The notes under the pieces were generated by a model that was given only the letters and a program-made list of their open reading frames with translations, was not told where the DNA came from and did no database searches. A stretch of 64,000 bases of DNA, taken from contig NZ_JBHTBQ010000001.1 of NCBI RefSeq assembly GCF_042664895.1, positions 120,581 to 184,580 on the forward strand, read 5' to 3'. This document shows positions 7,252 to 16,914 of the stretch, in pieces. Position numbers and translations under genes: made by a program. The DNA comes from Iodobacter arcticus. GTDB lineage: Bacteria > Pseudomonadota > Gammaproteobacteria > Burkholderiales > Chitinibacteraceae. The stretch's first letter is position 1. The number at the start of each line of letters is the position of its first letter.

Positions 7252-8004
7252 TTAAGCCGCTTGCAGGCTTACTTTGCTAAGCACTTGCCCCGCAGCAGGG
7301 TATTCGGTGTTCATATAAATTTTTACAAAAGAATGGCCCATGGTGTCTTTCGTGGGGTGAAAACCGATGCTGATATTGGATGGCAAAGTTTTTTTAATCA
7401 GGCGCAGCCCGTTAATAACCTGATCCCATGATGAGGTGATATAGCTAGAGCCTGGCATCAGGTATTGCGCTGGGCTGGCGGTTCCCACGCTGCTCACTTT
7501 GCCCTGTGCATTATTAGGGCCAGAGATCAGCATATTTTGCTCGGCATTGGCGTAAAGATTGCCTTGTGAATGCGCCACCAACACCAGCTTGCGGCCTTCG
7601 GCTAGATATTGGCGGTACATTTTTAAATGCTCGGGTAGCTCGGGCATTGAGCTGCTGCTAAAGGCATTTAAATATTTATCGTAAATGGCCTGGCTCATCC
7701 AGCCAGCCTGCGCCGTACCGCCGTCCAGCATGCGCCAGAAATCCTTGGCATCTTGCGTTTCATTGTTTTTTTGTTGAAACACCTGCCATATATCACTAAA
7801 AAAGCCATTGCTGGCGTTATAGGCATTGCCATAGACAAAGTCTTTATCTAGTTTTTTGGCCTTCATATTGCCTTTAAGCACCAGCATGCTGGCGACAGAA
7901 TCATCAAAGGTATTTTGAATGCCATTTACAAAAACCACGGCAGCAGGCGCAGCAAAGGCTGGGCCAGCCATCAGAGAGGCGAGCAGGGCAAGGCGTTTCA
8001 GCAT
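7252..8004 (-). CDS. Secreted alpha/beta-hydrolase (esterase-like)
   Basis: A 250-residue protein with a Sec signal peptide (MLKRLALLASLMAGPAFA). The core starts AAVVFVNGIQNTFDDS and includes the nucleophile elbow LVAHSQGN with Ser146. His224 in TKDTMGHSFV is a likely catalytic histidine. The fold resembles secreted lipase/esterase or PGAP1-like hydrolases, acting in the periplasm or outside. It lies 35 bases after the gene for a membrane-anchored partner on the same strand, so the two are probably an operon. The substrate is unknown. Confidence 0.7.
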   Translation of the reverse strand: MLKRLALLASLMAGPAFAAPAAVVFVNGIQNTFDDSVASMLVLKGNMKAKKLDKDFVYGNAYNASNGFFSDIWQVFQQKNNETQDAKDFWRMLDGGTAQAGWMSQAIYDKYLNAFSSSSMPELPEHLKMYRQYLAEGRKLVLVAHSQGNLYANAEQNMLISGPNNAQGKVSSVGTASPAQYLMPGSSYITSSWDQVINGLRLIKKTLPSNISIGFHPTKDTMGHSFVKIYMNTEYPAAGQVLSKVSLQAA

Positions 8005-8039
8005 GATTAATTCCTGTTAAGGGTGGGTAAATCGTGGTG

Positions 8040-8630
8040 TTAGCTGCTTAATTCGGTAGGTTTAAAATTGCAGGGTTGATTACCGGGGTCTGCAAAATAT
8101 TGACCGGATGCCAGTGTCTGAAAGCGTAAATAGGCTTCGGTGCGTTTGGGGGTGCCTAGCATTTCGGCGCGGGTTTTCAGCAGCTCGTCGTACATGGTCT
8201 GAGCTGTTTTACCGGTTTTTTGCGTGACGTCATCGCTCATCAGGCAGGCAATGCCGCGGGCAATTTTTTCGCCAGCTTGCTTGGCTTGGGCAGGGGTAGA
8301 AATATCATTGATGGCTTCGCCCCAGCCTTGGGCGAGCTGGGTAAAGGCCAGCTGATTCGTTTTGGATGCGGCGTAGGTGTGATCGATATAGGCGTTTACA
8401 TCGTCGGGTACGCCATCATGATTCTGATCGCTATCGCTCTTTGTATTGGCGGTGCCTACGGCTGAGGCGGTGGCTAACCAGGGAGTGCTGGCCGATGGCC
8501 GGGAGGGAAAGCTAGAAGGGGAGCTGCCAGCCGCTACTGCTGCGGGGGCAGATTGTGCCTCTGTGGGCCATTGGGAATAAGCGCCAAGCGCAATAAGGGT
8601 CACTGCAGCAATCAGATAAGGCCATTTCAT
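8040..8630 (-). CDS. Exported protein with a calcium-loop motif, unknown function
   Basis: A 196-residue protein with an N-terminal hydrophobic segment (WPYLIAAVTLIALGAYS) that is either a signal peptide or an anchor. A Ser/Ala/Pro-rich linker follows, then a DQNHDGVPDDV motif at about residue 69 that matches the aspartate-rich calcium loops of dockerin and thrombospondin-3 repeats. The remainder is helical with two cysteines. I do not recognise a family. Co-transcription with the secreted esterase-like gene suggests a periplasmic partner or chaperone role, perhaps like lipase foldases, but sequence similarity to foldases is not visible. Confidence 0.6.
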   Translation of the reverse strand: MKWPYLIAAVTLIALGAYSQWPTEAQSAPAAVAAGSSPSSFPSRPSASTPWLATASAVGTANTKSDSDQNHDGVPDDVNAYIDHTYAASKTNQLAFTQLAQGWGEAINDISTPAQAKQAGEKIARGIACLMSDDVTQKTGKTAQTMYDELLKTRAEMLGTPKRTEAYLRFQTLASGQYFADPGNQPCNFKPTELSS

Positions 8631-8678
8631 GGCGATATACTCGGTAAGTGCTCAGTTTTAAGAGTCAATCGAAGCAAC

Positions 8679-8812
8679 GGTTTTAGCGCCTTTGGCAGGG
8701 GCTTTTCGTGCTTTTTCGGATAAACAAGGCAGCACCAATTTGGGTCTTAAGCACAAACTGGTACCACCTTTGCCTTGTTTATTCCTTGATCGGCAGGGCT
8801 AAGCGCTAAAGC
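8679..8812. repeat. Large imperfect inverted repeat
   Basis: The left arm (GTTTTAGCGCC...CGGATAAACAAGGCA) is complementary in blocks to the right arm (TGCCTTGTTTATTCC...AAGCGCTAAAGC), making a foldable unit of about 134 bases in the gap 8631-8912. The best blocks are AAACAAGGCA/TGCCTTGTTT and TTTAGCGC/GCGCTAAA. It could be a decayed MITE or a structured RNA 3' end for the TpsA transcript. No open frame is inside. Confidence 0.5.
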
Positions 8813-8912
8813 AGCTTGCCCATAAAGCGATCATCGTTATGTTTACCCATATTGCATATAAGCTATTTAATTTACCTGTTGCGTAAGATACACGCAGGCA
8901 ATCTAATAAGAT

Positions 8913-11900
8913 TTATTGAGCCGAAATCACCCCGCCATCGATAGTCTGCGCCTTGTTTGTTACACCCACTTGAAGCACCGGTGTAGTGCCCGAGCTGATT
9001 TTTTCTATGCCATTAGAGATCACTGCGCCAGCCGAGGTCGATGCGTTAATCCCTACAGATACCGAATACTCCTGGCCGCTAAGTTGATGTGTTTCAACCT
9101 GGCCGATATCCACTTTGCCCGCGGCGGATTCAACTTTAGCGCCTGTCAAAACCGATTTACCGGCCACATCCAGCGTTACACCTTGCTTGCCGCTGATGCC
9201 TGATTCGGTTTTTACAAAATCACTGGCGCTATGCTTAACGGCTAAATCAAGCGATGGGGTAATCGATGAGCCTTCTTTATCATTACCAAGTAAAGCATCT
9301 TTAATCCCATTACCTGCTTTACGCGCCAGCCCATCTACTTTGCCACCCTCAGATGGGCCGCTAGTGAGTTGCTCTGGCAGGGTTACGCTGCCGCCGTCTT
9401 TGGCAGAAAAGCTCACCGCTTGGGTGGTGTCGGTTTTTAAGCCTTTGTTAAAGGCCAAGCTTTCATATTTGTCTGCTACTTTATCCGCTGCCTTATTGAC
9501 TGCGCCGGTGGCTTTGTCTTTTACGGTATCGCCAAGTCCACCTAATTTATCGGCAACCAGGCCATTTTTGCCCTGATGTTTTTCAGCATTCAGGCCAAGG
9601 CTTATATCTACCTTTGTGCTGTGATCACGATCTTGCTGGCTACTAACGATTAAATCACCGCCCACTTTGCCGCTCACTGCATCGGCCTTGATATTGCCGC
9701 CCTGAATACTCACATCTTTGCCGCTATTGATGCTGACCTTGCCCGCTTCGATATTGGCATTTTGGTGTTGCAAGATATCTTGCTTATCCACGCCTACCGC
9801 AACTTTAGCGTTAAAGCCGTAAGTGTCTTTGCCCTCATCCAGCTTACCCTTGCTGTCTTTATTAAAAGACTGGCTCGCTTTTGCACCGCCGCCAATGGCC
9901 ACATTCCAGTTATTACTCTCTTTGCTAGATTGGGCAGATTGAATGTTGATGCCACCATTGGCTGCATCCAGTGCCACGTTTTCTGCTTTAACTTGCGTGC
10001 CAGTTAGGCTTACCGCGTCTTTAGCAGCGGCTCCGGCGCTGATCACTACATTGCCCGTACTATTAATGCTGCCTGCAGTTTGGCTATGGGCCGATTCATT
10101 GACCTTGCCGATATTAAAATCGGCAGCAAAGTTCACATTGCCAGAAGATTTTTCGCTGCTTTCACTAGAGCCGCCGCCTGCGCTGATATTGCCGCCTACA
10201 GAAGATCCGGTTTTGCTGCTGCTATTGCTACCGGCTTGAAAATCAACCTTATTGGCAGCTTGCAGCGTGACATCGCCTGCGGCGTTTTGCTTACCAATTT
10301 GCGTGCCTTGCAGGGTAAGGTCTTTGCCAGATTTAACTTCTACGCCGCCCTTGCCATCTAGGCTAGCAACAACGGCTGTGCTGGCCTTACTTTCGCTGCT
10401 ATTAATTTGCCCGCCCACACCTGCACCACCGCTGGCCGACTTGCTCACATTTACATTCAGTTTGGCGTTGCCATCAACGCTGTTGCTGCTGGCGCTTTGG
10501 CTATTGTTAGCCTGATCAAAGCGCACATCGCCACCTGCATTGATCACGGTTTTGCCTTCGCCTGCATTGATTTGGCTGCCTTGATAGCTGGCCTGATCTT
10601 GCACATTAATATTGATGCCTTGCTTGGCATTAATGCTGCCGGTGATGGCATCTGATTGGCTGGAGGCGGTGGTTTGATTGCCGCCCTTGCCGCTGGCATT
10701 TACATTTACGTCTTTACCGGTTTCGGTATAAACCCGCGCATCAGCTTGGCCCTGCACGGTGTTTTGTGTGGACGATTGCGTATTGGCTGCGGCGCTTAAA
10801 TCATGGCTGCCCGCTTGGATATTGACGGAGCCATCCGCCTTGTATTGCGTGGCTTGATCGTTCAGTGCGCCCTTGGTATTGATGCTGATATCTTTGCCGC
10901 TGATCTGGCTGACAATCGCCTTGCTGCTGTCACTGCTGCCTTGGCTATTGCCCGCTTTAACTTGCACATCGATCCCTACATTAGGTGCTCCCACTTTTCC
11001 TGCTGTAGAGGCGATGGCAAGGGTGTCGCTTACTTTGCCGGTGATCAGCCCAGTGACCGCTTTTTCAACCGGGCGGGTGATTTTGCTGTAATCCACGTTG
11101 GCACCAATATCCACACTCCAGTTACTACTCTTGGTGTCGGTATGGCTGGTATTGCTGGCGGCTTTGTTATCAATGCTGTCGGCTTTAAGTGCAACATTGC
11201 CGCCCGCTGCCAGCTGTGTACCTTCATTACTGATCTTGCCTGCATTGATATTTAAATCGCCCGCTGTTTTCACCGATGAGGTGTTGGCGGTGGATTTGTT
11301 GCTATCGGTTTGCTGGCTGCTTTGGCCTACTTCATAGCCGCTGCCTGCTTTATCAATGCCGCCGGTGTAGTAGAAGCCACCGCCGGTTACGGTGTTGCTG
11401 GTGCTGGATTTTTCAGTATCTTGCGAGGCGGTAATGGCTACATTCTTGCCGCTGATGTCTGCATTGCCTTTGGTGGTTTCAACGGTAGAGCCTTTAATGG
11501 CCACATCGTTGCCAGCGTTCACACTGACGCTGCCGCCACTGACTACCGAGCCGGTGTTGCTGGTTTTTTCGATATCGGTTTTGGTTTCGGTGTGCTCAAT
11601 GCGCACGCCAGCGCGGTATTGTTTATCGCTTTGCTCTTTAGCGTAGCCTTTGACTTCTAGCTTGGTTTCCGTGCCTTTGCTGGTCTCGGTATTAGCGGCG
11701 CTGCTGATATCAACATTGCCTTTGGCAGCAAGGCTAAGCTGATCCTTGGCCTTGATATTGCTGCCAATCACTGCGATATCCTGAGCAGAAACGATGTTTA
11801 AATCTGCATCTGATTGCAAAGTAGATGCCTGATTGGTTTCAACGCTACTTTTGGTTTGATTAGAGCTACTGGTGATATTAAACACCGTGCCATTACGCTG

Positions 11901-13799
11901 ATCGATGCTGGTTTTGCTTAAATCACGCGCGCTATCAATGATAACGCCGCCTGCTGTGGCTTGGGCATAAGCGCCTTGTTTGGCTTTAACGGTGCTGCCA
12001 TTAACGCGAATACCTTTTTCGCCAATCAGGCTTAATTTGCCATCGCTATTAATATTGGAGCGCACATTAATGCTTTGCTCGGTGCCATTGTTTTTTTCGC
12101 CACCGCCGCCAATCCCGCCCCAATACTTTTGCTGGTTTTGAGTTTGGCTGCTATTGGCAATGCTCTGTGTGGCGATATTAAGCGTGCCTTTGGCTGCAAT
12201 CTGGCTATCTGCCCCTGCATTAATTTGCGCGCCCGTGGCATCGATATTGCCTGCGGCATTAATAATCAGCGACTTACCACTTTGCAGTGCCGTGCTCACT
12301 AAGCGCTCGCTGCTGCTGCTATTGTCCCAGGAGCCGGTTTGCAGGCTGGCGCCGTCGTTTTTACGATTGCCCTTATCTGATTTGCTATCACGCTCTGTTA
12401 AGCCTGCCAGTGCGATATTGCCGCTGGCTGCCAGCTCTAGCTGATTTGCCGCCTGAATGCTGCTGCCTTTTAGATTGAGGTCGCCAGCGGTGGCGCTGAT
12501 TTGAATATCGTTTCTGGCTTTGATCCGCGTGCCAATTTGCTGCTCTGTGCTGCTTGATTCGGCCTTGTTATACGCCCAGGAGTTTTTCCAGGCGTTATTG
12601 CTGCTGCTTTCACTATTGCTGAGTAATTGGCCGTCTAAATCAACTTTGGCTGCGCTAAGGTTTAGATTATTGCTATCGATATCTGTGGCGGCGAGCGATG
12701 CGGCATTGCTAGCCTTGATATTGATGTCATCGCCCTGAAGGCTGCTGCGCTCAATGCTGCTTTTGCTGCTGGCGGATTTTGTATCGGTTTCGCCGGTTTT
12801 CCAGATAAACCAGCTTTCATTATGGCTTTGGTCTTGCGTGTTTTTAGTACTGATCTTGCCACGGCTTTCGATATCTTGGGCGGCTAGGCTGATGGCTTGG
12901 CCCTTAAGCTGGGCGGCGCTCAGGCTAAGCTTGCCAGCGCTTTCAATATTAAGCGCTTCCTGCCCTTGAACTTGGCCGGTGATATTGACCCCAGCGCCCG
13001 CTGCGGTGCTAATCAAATTAACCCGCCCCGCCTGAATTGCACCAAGGTAATAGCTATCTAAAGAGCCGCTGACTGTTGGGGCTGCTGTGCTGGTGAGCAT
13101 TTTGCCGCTGATGCTATCCACCGAATGATCGAAGGCTACGCTATTAAAGCCAGCGACTGCATTAATGGCTTTTTCTGCCTGCACATTGCCGCGCACATCA
13201 ATACGCGGGGCAATTAAATCTAATACCTTCTCGCCGCGCGCGCCGCCTGTTTGTACCTGCAATAGATTATTATTTTTTGCAGCTTCTAATGACTGGATCT
13301 GGCCATCTTGCACATTGGCATTCCCCACCAGTAAAGAGGCGCGAGGGGTATTGATAAAGCCGCAGCCATCGCAAGTAATGCCATTGGGATTGGCTAATAC
13401 ATAATCGGCAGCCATACCAAAGATTTCTTGCTTACCTAATAGCAGCGAAGGATTGCGGCTGACTACTTCATTTAAAATCACTTTAGCGGCTTGATTGCCC
13501 AATTGGCTATTGGCGTTCAGCTGCCCTGCTAGTTGTGATTGGCCCGCAATAGTGGAGTTGTTTAAGACAGCACCGGCGGTGCCTACATTAAAGTCTTTAA
13601 ATTGGTTATGCGATAAACCCGCTGCGCTAGGCGCAACAATATTCACCACGGCTGCGCCATTATTCGCGGTGCTAATTTGCGCCTGTTTGGCTGCATCGCC
13701 CCCCGCCACAATGCCGTTGGCAGATACATTCTCTGTAAGCACAAAAGCCATAATGAGTGCCGCAGAAATTTTGCCGCTGATAGAAAGATTAAAGTTCAT
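8913..13799 (-). CDS. TpsA filamentous haemagglutinin-type exoprotein
   Basis: A 1628-residue two-partner secretion exoprotein. A signal peptide ends near Ala27 (NVSA-N). The TPS domain covers roughly residues 28-270 with the hallmark NPNG (137-140) and the Cys143-x-x-Cys146 pair in NPNGITCDGCGFINT. After it come hundreds of residues of short beta-helix repeats (GDLNLKGSSIQAANQLELAASGNI type). Start 13799 has AAAGGTA upstream. The C-terminus ends in the same repeat style with no VENN motif and no recognisable toxin domain, and no immunity gene follows, so an adhesin or biofilm role is more likely than contact-dependent inhibition. The TpsB partner is just upstream on the same strand. Confidence 0.92.
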   Translation of the reverse strand: MNFNLSISGKISAALIMAFVLTENVSANGIVAGGDAAKQAQISTANNGAAVVNIVAPSAAGLSHNQFKDFNVGTAGAVLNNSTIAGQSQLAGQLNANSQLGNQAAKVILNEVVSRNPSLLLGKQEIFGMAADYVLANPNGITCDGCGFINTPRASLLVGNANVQDGQIQSLEAAKNNNLLQVQTGGARGEKVLDLIAPRIDVRGNVQAEKAINAVAGFNSVAFDHSVDSISGKMLTSTAAPTVSGSLDSYYLGAIQAGRVNLISTAAGAGVNITGQVQGQEALNIESAGKLSLSAAQLKGQAISLAAQDIESRGKISTKNTQDQSHNESWFIWKTGETDTKSASSKSSIERSSLQGDDINIKASNAASLAATDIDSNNLNLSAAKVDLDGQLLSNSESSSNNAWKNSWAYNKAESSSTEQQIGTRIKARNDIQISATAGDLNLKGSSIQAANQLELAASGNIALAGLTERDSKSDKGNRKNDGASLQTGSWDNSSSSERLVSTALQSGKSLIINAAGNIDATGAQINAGADSQIAAKGTLNIATQSIANSSQTQNQQKYWGGIGGGGEKNNGTEQSINVRSNINSDGKLSLIGEKGIRVNGSTVKAKQGAYAQATAGGVIIDSARDLSKTSIDQRNGTVFNITSSSNQTKSSVETNQASTLQSDADLNIVSAQDIAVIGSNIKAKDQLSLAAKGNVDISSAANTETSKGTETKLEVKGYAKEQSDKQYRAGVRIEHTETKTDIEKTSNTGSVVSGGSVSVNAGNDVAIKGSTVETTKGNADISGKNVAITASQDTEKSSTSNTVTGGGFYYTGGIDKAGSGYEVGQSSQQTDSNKSTANTSSVKTAGDLNINAGKISNEGTQLAAGGNVALKADSIDNKAASNTSHTDTKSSNWSVDIGANVDYSKITRPVEKAVTGLITGKVSDTLAIASTAGKVGAPNVGIDVQVKAGNSQGSSDSSKAIVSQISGKDISINTKGALNDQATQYKADGSVNIQAGSHDLSAAANTQSSTQNTVQGQADARVYTETGKDVNVNASGKGGNQTTASSQSDAITGSINAKQGININVQDQASYQGSQINAGEGKTVINAGGDVRFDQANNSQSASSNSVDGNAKLNVNVSKSASGGAGVGGQINSSESKASTAVVASLDGKGGVEVKSGKDLTLQGTQIGKQNAAGDVTLQAANKVDFQAGSNSSSKTGSSVGGNISAGGGSSESSEKSSGNVNFAADFNIGKVNESAHSQTAGSINSTGNVVISAGAAAKDAVSLTGTQVKAENVALDAANGGINIQSAQSSKESNNWNVAIGGGAKASQSFNKDSKGKLDEGKDTYGFNAKVAVGVDKQDILQHQNANIEAGKVSINSGKDVSIQGGNIKADAVSGKVGGDLIVSSQQDRDHSTKVDISLGLNAEKHQGKNGLVADKLGGLGDTVKDKATGAVNKAADKVADKYESLAFNKGLKTDTTQAVSFSAKDGGSVTLPEQLTSGPSEGGKVDGLARKAGNGIKDALLGNDKEGSSITPSLDLAVKHSASDFVKTESGISGKQGVTLDVAGKSVLTGAKVESAAGKVDIGQVETHQLSGQEYSVSVGINASTSAGAVISNGIEKISSGTTPVLQVGVTNKAQTIDGGVISAQ

Positions 13800-14065
13800 T
13801 ATTCGTACCTTTAGTTTGTTGAACAGAGTGCCAATCACCGCATGGTTTATCGCAGAAATACTTTTAAGTTATTATTAGCAAAGGCTAATACAGCCTTATA
13901 GGCCTTGCCTAATAAGGTATTCACACTAAGGGGCATTTTTTTCTGAAAATAGACAAAATAGCGGGAGATTAGGACTCATTCTTCTTTGTAAATACTGAGT
14001 CGCAGCAAACTTATGCTTCTTACAAATTTATTTTGTGAATATTGTAGATTGAGTTTTGGGAGGGG

Positions 14066-14183
14066 TAGGGCGGGTGAAACCCGCGGGCAATGTTGAAGAA
14101 GCTGCTGTGCAGGGTGGGCACTGTTCTATCGTGCCCACGCAGCCACATGGTGTGGACGCGTGGGCATAAAAACTTGCCCACCC
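14066..14183. repeat. Hairpin repeats between tpsB and tpsA
   Basis: One arm of family A (GTAGGGCGGGTGAAACCCGC at 14066) is followed by a nested hairpin at 14133-14165 in which GCCCACGC pairs with GCGTGGGC around an inner CCACA/TGTGG stem. A second GGGTGGGC/GCCCACCC pair brackets it. These fill much of the 474-base gap 13800-14273; the remainder is AT-rich leader DNA for tpsA with no gene. Confidence 0.6.
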
Positions 14184-14273
14184 ACCATTTTTTAGAAAAA
14201 TTGCTTTTCGGGAATATTTTTAACGATTGGGGCGTTAAGAAATTATGCCGGGTGATGAATAAGAAAAGCCGCT

Positions 14274-15956
14274 TTAAAACTGCCAGCTTAATCTGGAAAT
14301 AATCTGGCCTTCTTCATTTTTAAATCCATTCGGCATATAGAGCGCGCGGTTGTATTCCAGATCAATATTAATATCCTGCATATTAAAGCTTAGGCCCAAC
14401 GTGATTCCGGCCAGGCTTTGATAGCCCAGATTGGTTTGTAAAACGCGCCCGGCATCAAGGCCAATTCTTGGGCTTAAATAAGCGCCTGCTAGGGGCAGGC
14501 GGGTAGAGAGTGCATTGCGCCAATACCAGCCTGTATCCCCGGATAAAGAATTGCGCTTAAAGCCATGCACTGTCGATTGGCTGGCTAGCTCTAATTGCTC
14601 AATGGCGGGTAGGCGATCACGGCTGCCTTGCCAGCTCCAGCTGCTTTGCAGGCTAATGGCTTGCTCTGCGATAAAAAAATTTCGATATAGCTTGATCCCC
14701 AGCTTGGCCTTGGTGAATTCTGGCGTGGGCCAGTCGGCTACGGGCCGCTCCTGATCTGCACCAAACCAGGTGAGGCCTTTTTCTAGCGATGCATCTAGCA
14801 CCCAGATGCCACTATCGCTGATCAACATTTGGTTAAAGCCCAGCTCCATCACAGTGAGTTTGGGGCTGCTGATATCCAGCCAGGCATCTTCAAAATAATT
14901 ATCCGAGCGCTTATGGCTTAGCTGCACGCTGGCGGTACTGGTGGCGCGCTGGCTGCGGGCGAGCACTCGATCAAGCCGCACGCCGCTTTGGCTGGACTCC
15001 CCAGAAAGCTGCACGGCATAGATATTTAATTGCTGGGTGTTTAAATAGCGGGATTCACTGGCAAAGGCGCTCAGCGTCCAGTAGCCATAGGGCAGGGAGT
15101 AAAACAAAGAGCTGCTGCGGCTGTAGCGGGTATTGGGATTATCGGTGCTACTTTGGCTGGATACGCTAATAAAATCAGACGCCGCAAATGGGCTATCCCA
15201 AGATGCATTGATGCCAGCAATCCACTCGCCGGTTGATTCTTGCCCGCCATCATTGAGCGACACGCCGCCATGCCAAGGCTGGGATTCAGGATTGCGCAGC
15301 ATGAGGATGGAGCCGCCCTGAGCCGCACCTGGCAAAATATCGACCGTGGCATGGTTGGATTGCAAGCGATTCGCCTGATCCAGCCCCTGATCGATATCTT
15401 TAATATTAAGCGGCTGGCCGATTACATCCGGAAATAAAGTGGCTGTGTTCAAGCGGCGATCGGCGCTTTGGATGGCTTCAACATGGCCTTCAACCGCCCT
15501 AAGTGTTAACACCCCGTCCGCATCCGGCCCCGATGCTAAAATGCGCGCGGCAATGTAGCCTTTTTGCACATAAAGCGTGGTGAGTGCCTGAATAAAGCGA
15601 TTGATATCCTGATTGCTCAGGCATTCGGCATTGGGTAAACCCAGCGCATTGACCTCTGCATGGCTTAGCAGCTCTATTCCCGCCAGCTTTAGCCCTTTGA
15701 TCGCTAGGCAATCAAATTCTTGCATGGTGGAGGCGGGATTGCTTGGCAAAGCGCTGTCGTCATTTTTAAGCTGACGCATGCGCTGATCGTTCACAATGCT
15801 GCGAAATCTATCCGCGTTTTCTTGCATCATGCGGCGGGAATGATCTTCCATCGATTGCTGCATGACGGGCAGATCCGGCTTCGTATCTGCTGCTGTGCTC
15901 GCAAAGCTAAGGCTGGCAAGGAGGGCGGAGAGAGTAGTGCGCTGAGTTTTAGTCAA
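14274..15956 (-). CDS. TpsB outer-membrane transporter (ShlB/FhaC family)
   Basis: A 560-residue protein. After a signal peptide (ends about residue 22, STAA) and a charged helical plug-like segment (SMEDHSRRMMQENADRFRSI), two POTRA domains occupy about residues 75-220 (CLAIKGLKLAGIELLS, GYIAARILASGPDADGVLTLRAVEGHVEAI). A 16-strand barrel of alternating aromatic and polar strands completes the protein. The loop-6 signature is present as VHGFKRNSLSGDTGWYWRN from residue 463, and the chain ends in aromatic Phe as barrel proteins do. It exports the TpsA adhesin encoded downstream across the outer membrane. Confidence 0.93.
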   Translation of the reverse strand: MTKTQRTTLSALLASLSFASTAADTKPDLPVMQQSMEDHSRRMMQENADRFRSIVNDQRMRQLKNDDSALPSNPASTMQEFDCLAIKGLKLAGIELLSHAEVNALGLPNAECLSNQDINRFIQALTTLYVQKGYIAARILASGPDADGVLTLRAVEGHVEAIQSADRRLNTATLFPDVIGQPLNIKDIDQGLDQANRLQSNHATVDILPGAAQGGSILMLRNPESQPWHGGVSLNDGGQESTGEWIAGINASWDSPFAASDFISVSSQSSTDNPNTRYSRSSSLFYSLPYGYWTLSAFASESRYLNTQQLNIYAVQLSGESSQSGVRLDRVLARSQRATSTASVQLSHKRSDNYFEDAWLDISSPKLTVMELGFNQMLISDSGIWVLDASLEKGLTWFGADQERPVADWPTPEFTKAKLGIKLYRNFFIAEQAISLQSSWSWQGSRDRLPAIEQLELASQSTVHGFKRNSLSGDTGWYWRNALSTRLPLAGAYLSPRIGLDAGRVLQTNLGYQSLAGITLGLSFNMQDINIDLEYNRALYMPNGFKNEEGQIISRLSWQF

Positions 15957-16055
15957 GGGAGTTTATCTTCGCTAATTGATTCGTTTTCCTTTTTTAAATT
16001 AGGCAAGTTGTAAATGAATGTCTGTACTTCATAGTGCTTAGGGTCTGTTGACGAT

Positions 16056-16751
16056 TCATTCACAATTGCGCTGAGCACTAACAAAGGCTTTCACAATGGG
16101 CGGGCATTGGCCGCTTAATGCTTTACGCTCTGGCTGAAACAGCGTGGCGACGAAAAATGGATGATTATCCAGCTCAATACCACGAATATCCCCAGCCTCA
16201 TCAATGGCTGTGGCCCGTAGCGGGCCTGCGGTAAGCGCCGCCTGAAACTTGGGGTTTAGCCCATAGCGGCAGCGATAGCCCTCTAGCGATGGCAAGTCTT
16301 GATAAGCCTTCGCAAGTTTTGATCCGGCAATAAATCGCACACTCGCTGTTGCCTCGACCAAGCCGCATTCCAGCGGCGAAATCACCGCCCGCTGTGCATC
16401 AGGGGCCGTTTCTGCATGATCTGCATCGGCCCAGCCCAGTACATTTCTGGCGTATTCAATCACCGCATGTTGAAAGCCGCCGCAAGTGCCTAAAAACGGA
16501 ATGTTTTGCTCGCGGGCGTAGCGAATCGCCAGCAAGGCACCATCGGTATTCTTATAAGGGCTGGCAGGCACGCACCACAGGCCATCAAATGTGCTGAGAA
16601 TTTCAGTGCTGCTAATTTGCTCAGTAGGCAACCATATTGCCTGGATCTCAATATCTAAAGCCTGCGCCGCAAGCTCCAGCGCAAGGGGAATCGCCTGATG
16701 GGCAATGACTTCGGCATTAAAATCGCCAATTAAAGCAATGGATATTTTCAT
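16056..16751 (-). CDS. CTP synthase C-terminal-like glutamine amidotransferase homologue
   Basis: A 231-residue stand-alone class I amidotransferase domain resembling the glutaminase part of PyrG. The nucleophile elbow is FLGTCGGFQH with Cys90. Where class I enzymes have the catalytic HPE, this protein reads FQPER, so the histidine appears replaced by glutamine. That makes ordinary glutaminase action doubtful. The family is annotated elsewhere as CTP synthase C-terminal region-related protein, and its job is unknown. It is monocistronic, with a family A hairpin directly upstream. Confidence 0.75.
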   Translation of the reverse strand: MKISIALIGDFNAEVIAHQAIPLALELAAQALDIEIQAIWLPTEQISSTEILSTFDGLWCVPASPYKNTDGALLAIRYAREQNIPFLGTCGGFQHAVIEYARNVLGWADADHAETAPDAQRAVISPLECGLVEATASVRFIAGSKLAKAYQDLPSLEGYRCRYGLNPKFQAALTAGPLRATAIDEAGDIRGIELDNHPFFVATLFQPERKALSGQCPPIVKAFVSAQRNCE

Positions 16752-16781
16752 GGAGGGCCTGTGGTGGAGGGGGATGTTTTT

Positions 16782-16846
16782 GTAGGGCGGGTGAAACCCG
16801 CGAGCAGTGTTGAAACACGAAAAACGGCGGGTTGCACCCGCCCTAC
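16782..16846. repeat. Family A hairpin
   Basis: GTAGGGCGGGTGAAACCCGC and GGGTTGCACCCGCCCTAC form two nested stems around a short spacer (GTGTTGAAACAC is itself a small palindrome). It lies between two minus-strand genes. Confidence 0.75.
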
Positions 16847-16914
16847 GATGATTCGATGCTTGTCATTACGAGGTGCTTTTCTCTCGCCCCACAACCCCGT
16901 CAATAAGCAAAAAT

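Noticed and set aside
8916..13404. Many long plus-strand open frames opposite tpsA
   Set aside because: They lie antisense to one continuous 1628-residue TpsA frame with clear family features. Their low-complexity Ala/Leu/Ile or Ser/Leu-rich products are what a repetitive, stop-poor antisense strand produces.
8913..15956. Contact-dependent inhibition (CdiBAI)
   Set aside because: No VENN motif, no toxin domain at the TpsA C-terminus and no small immunity gene downstream.
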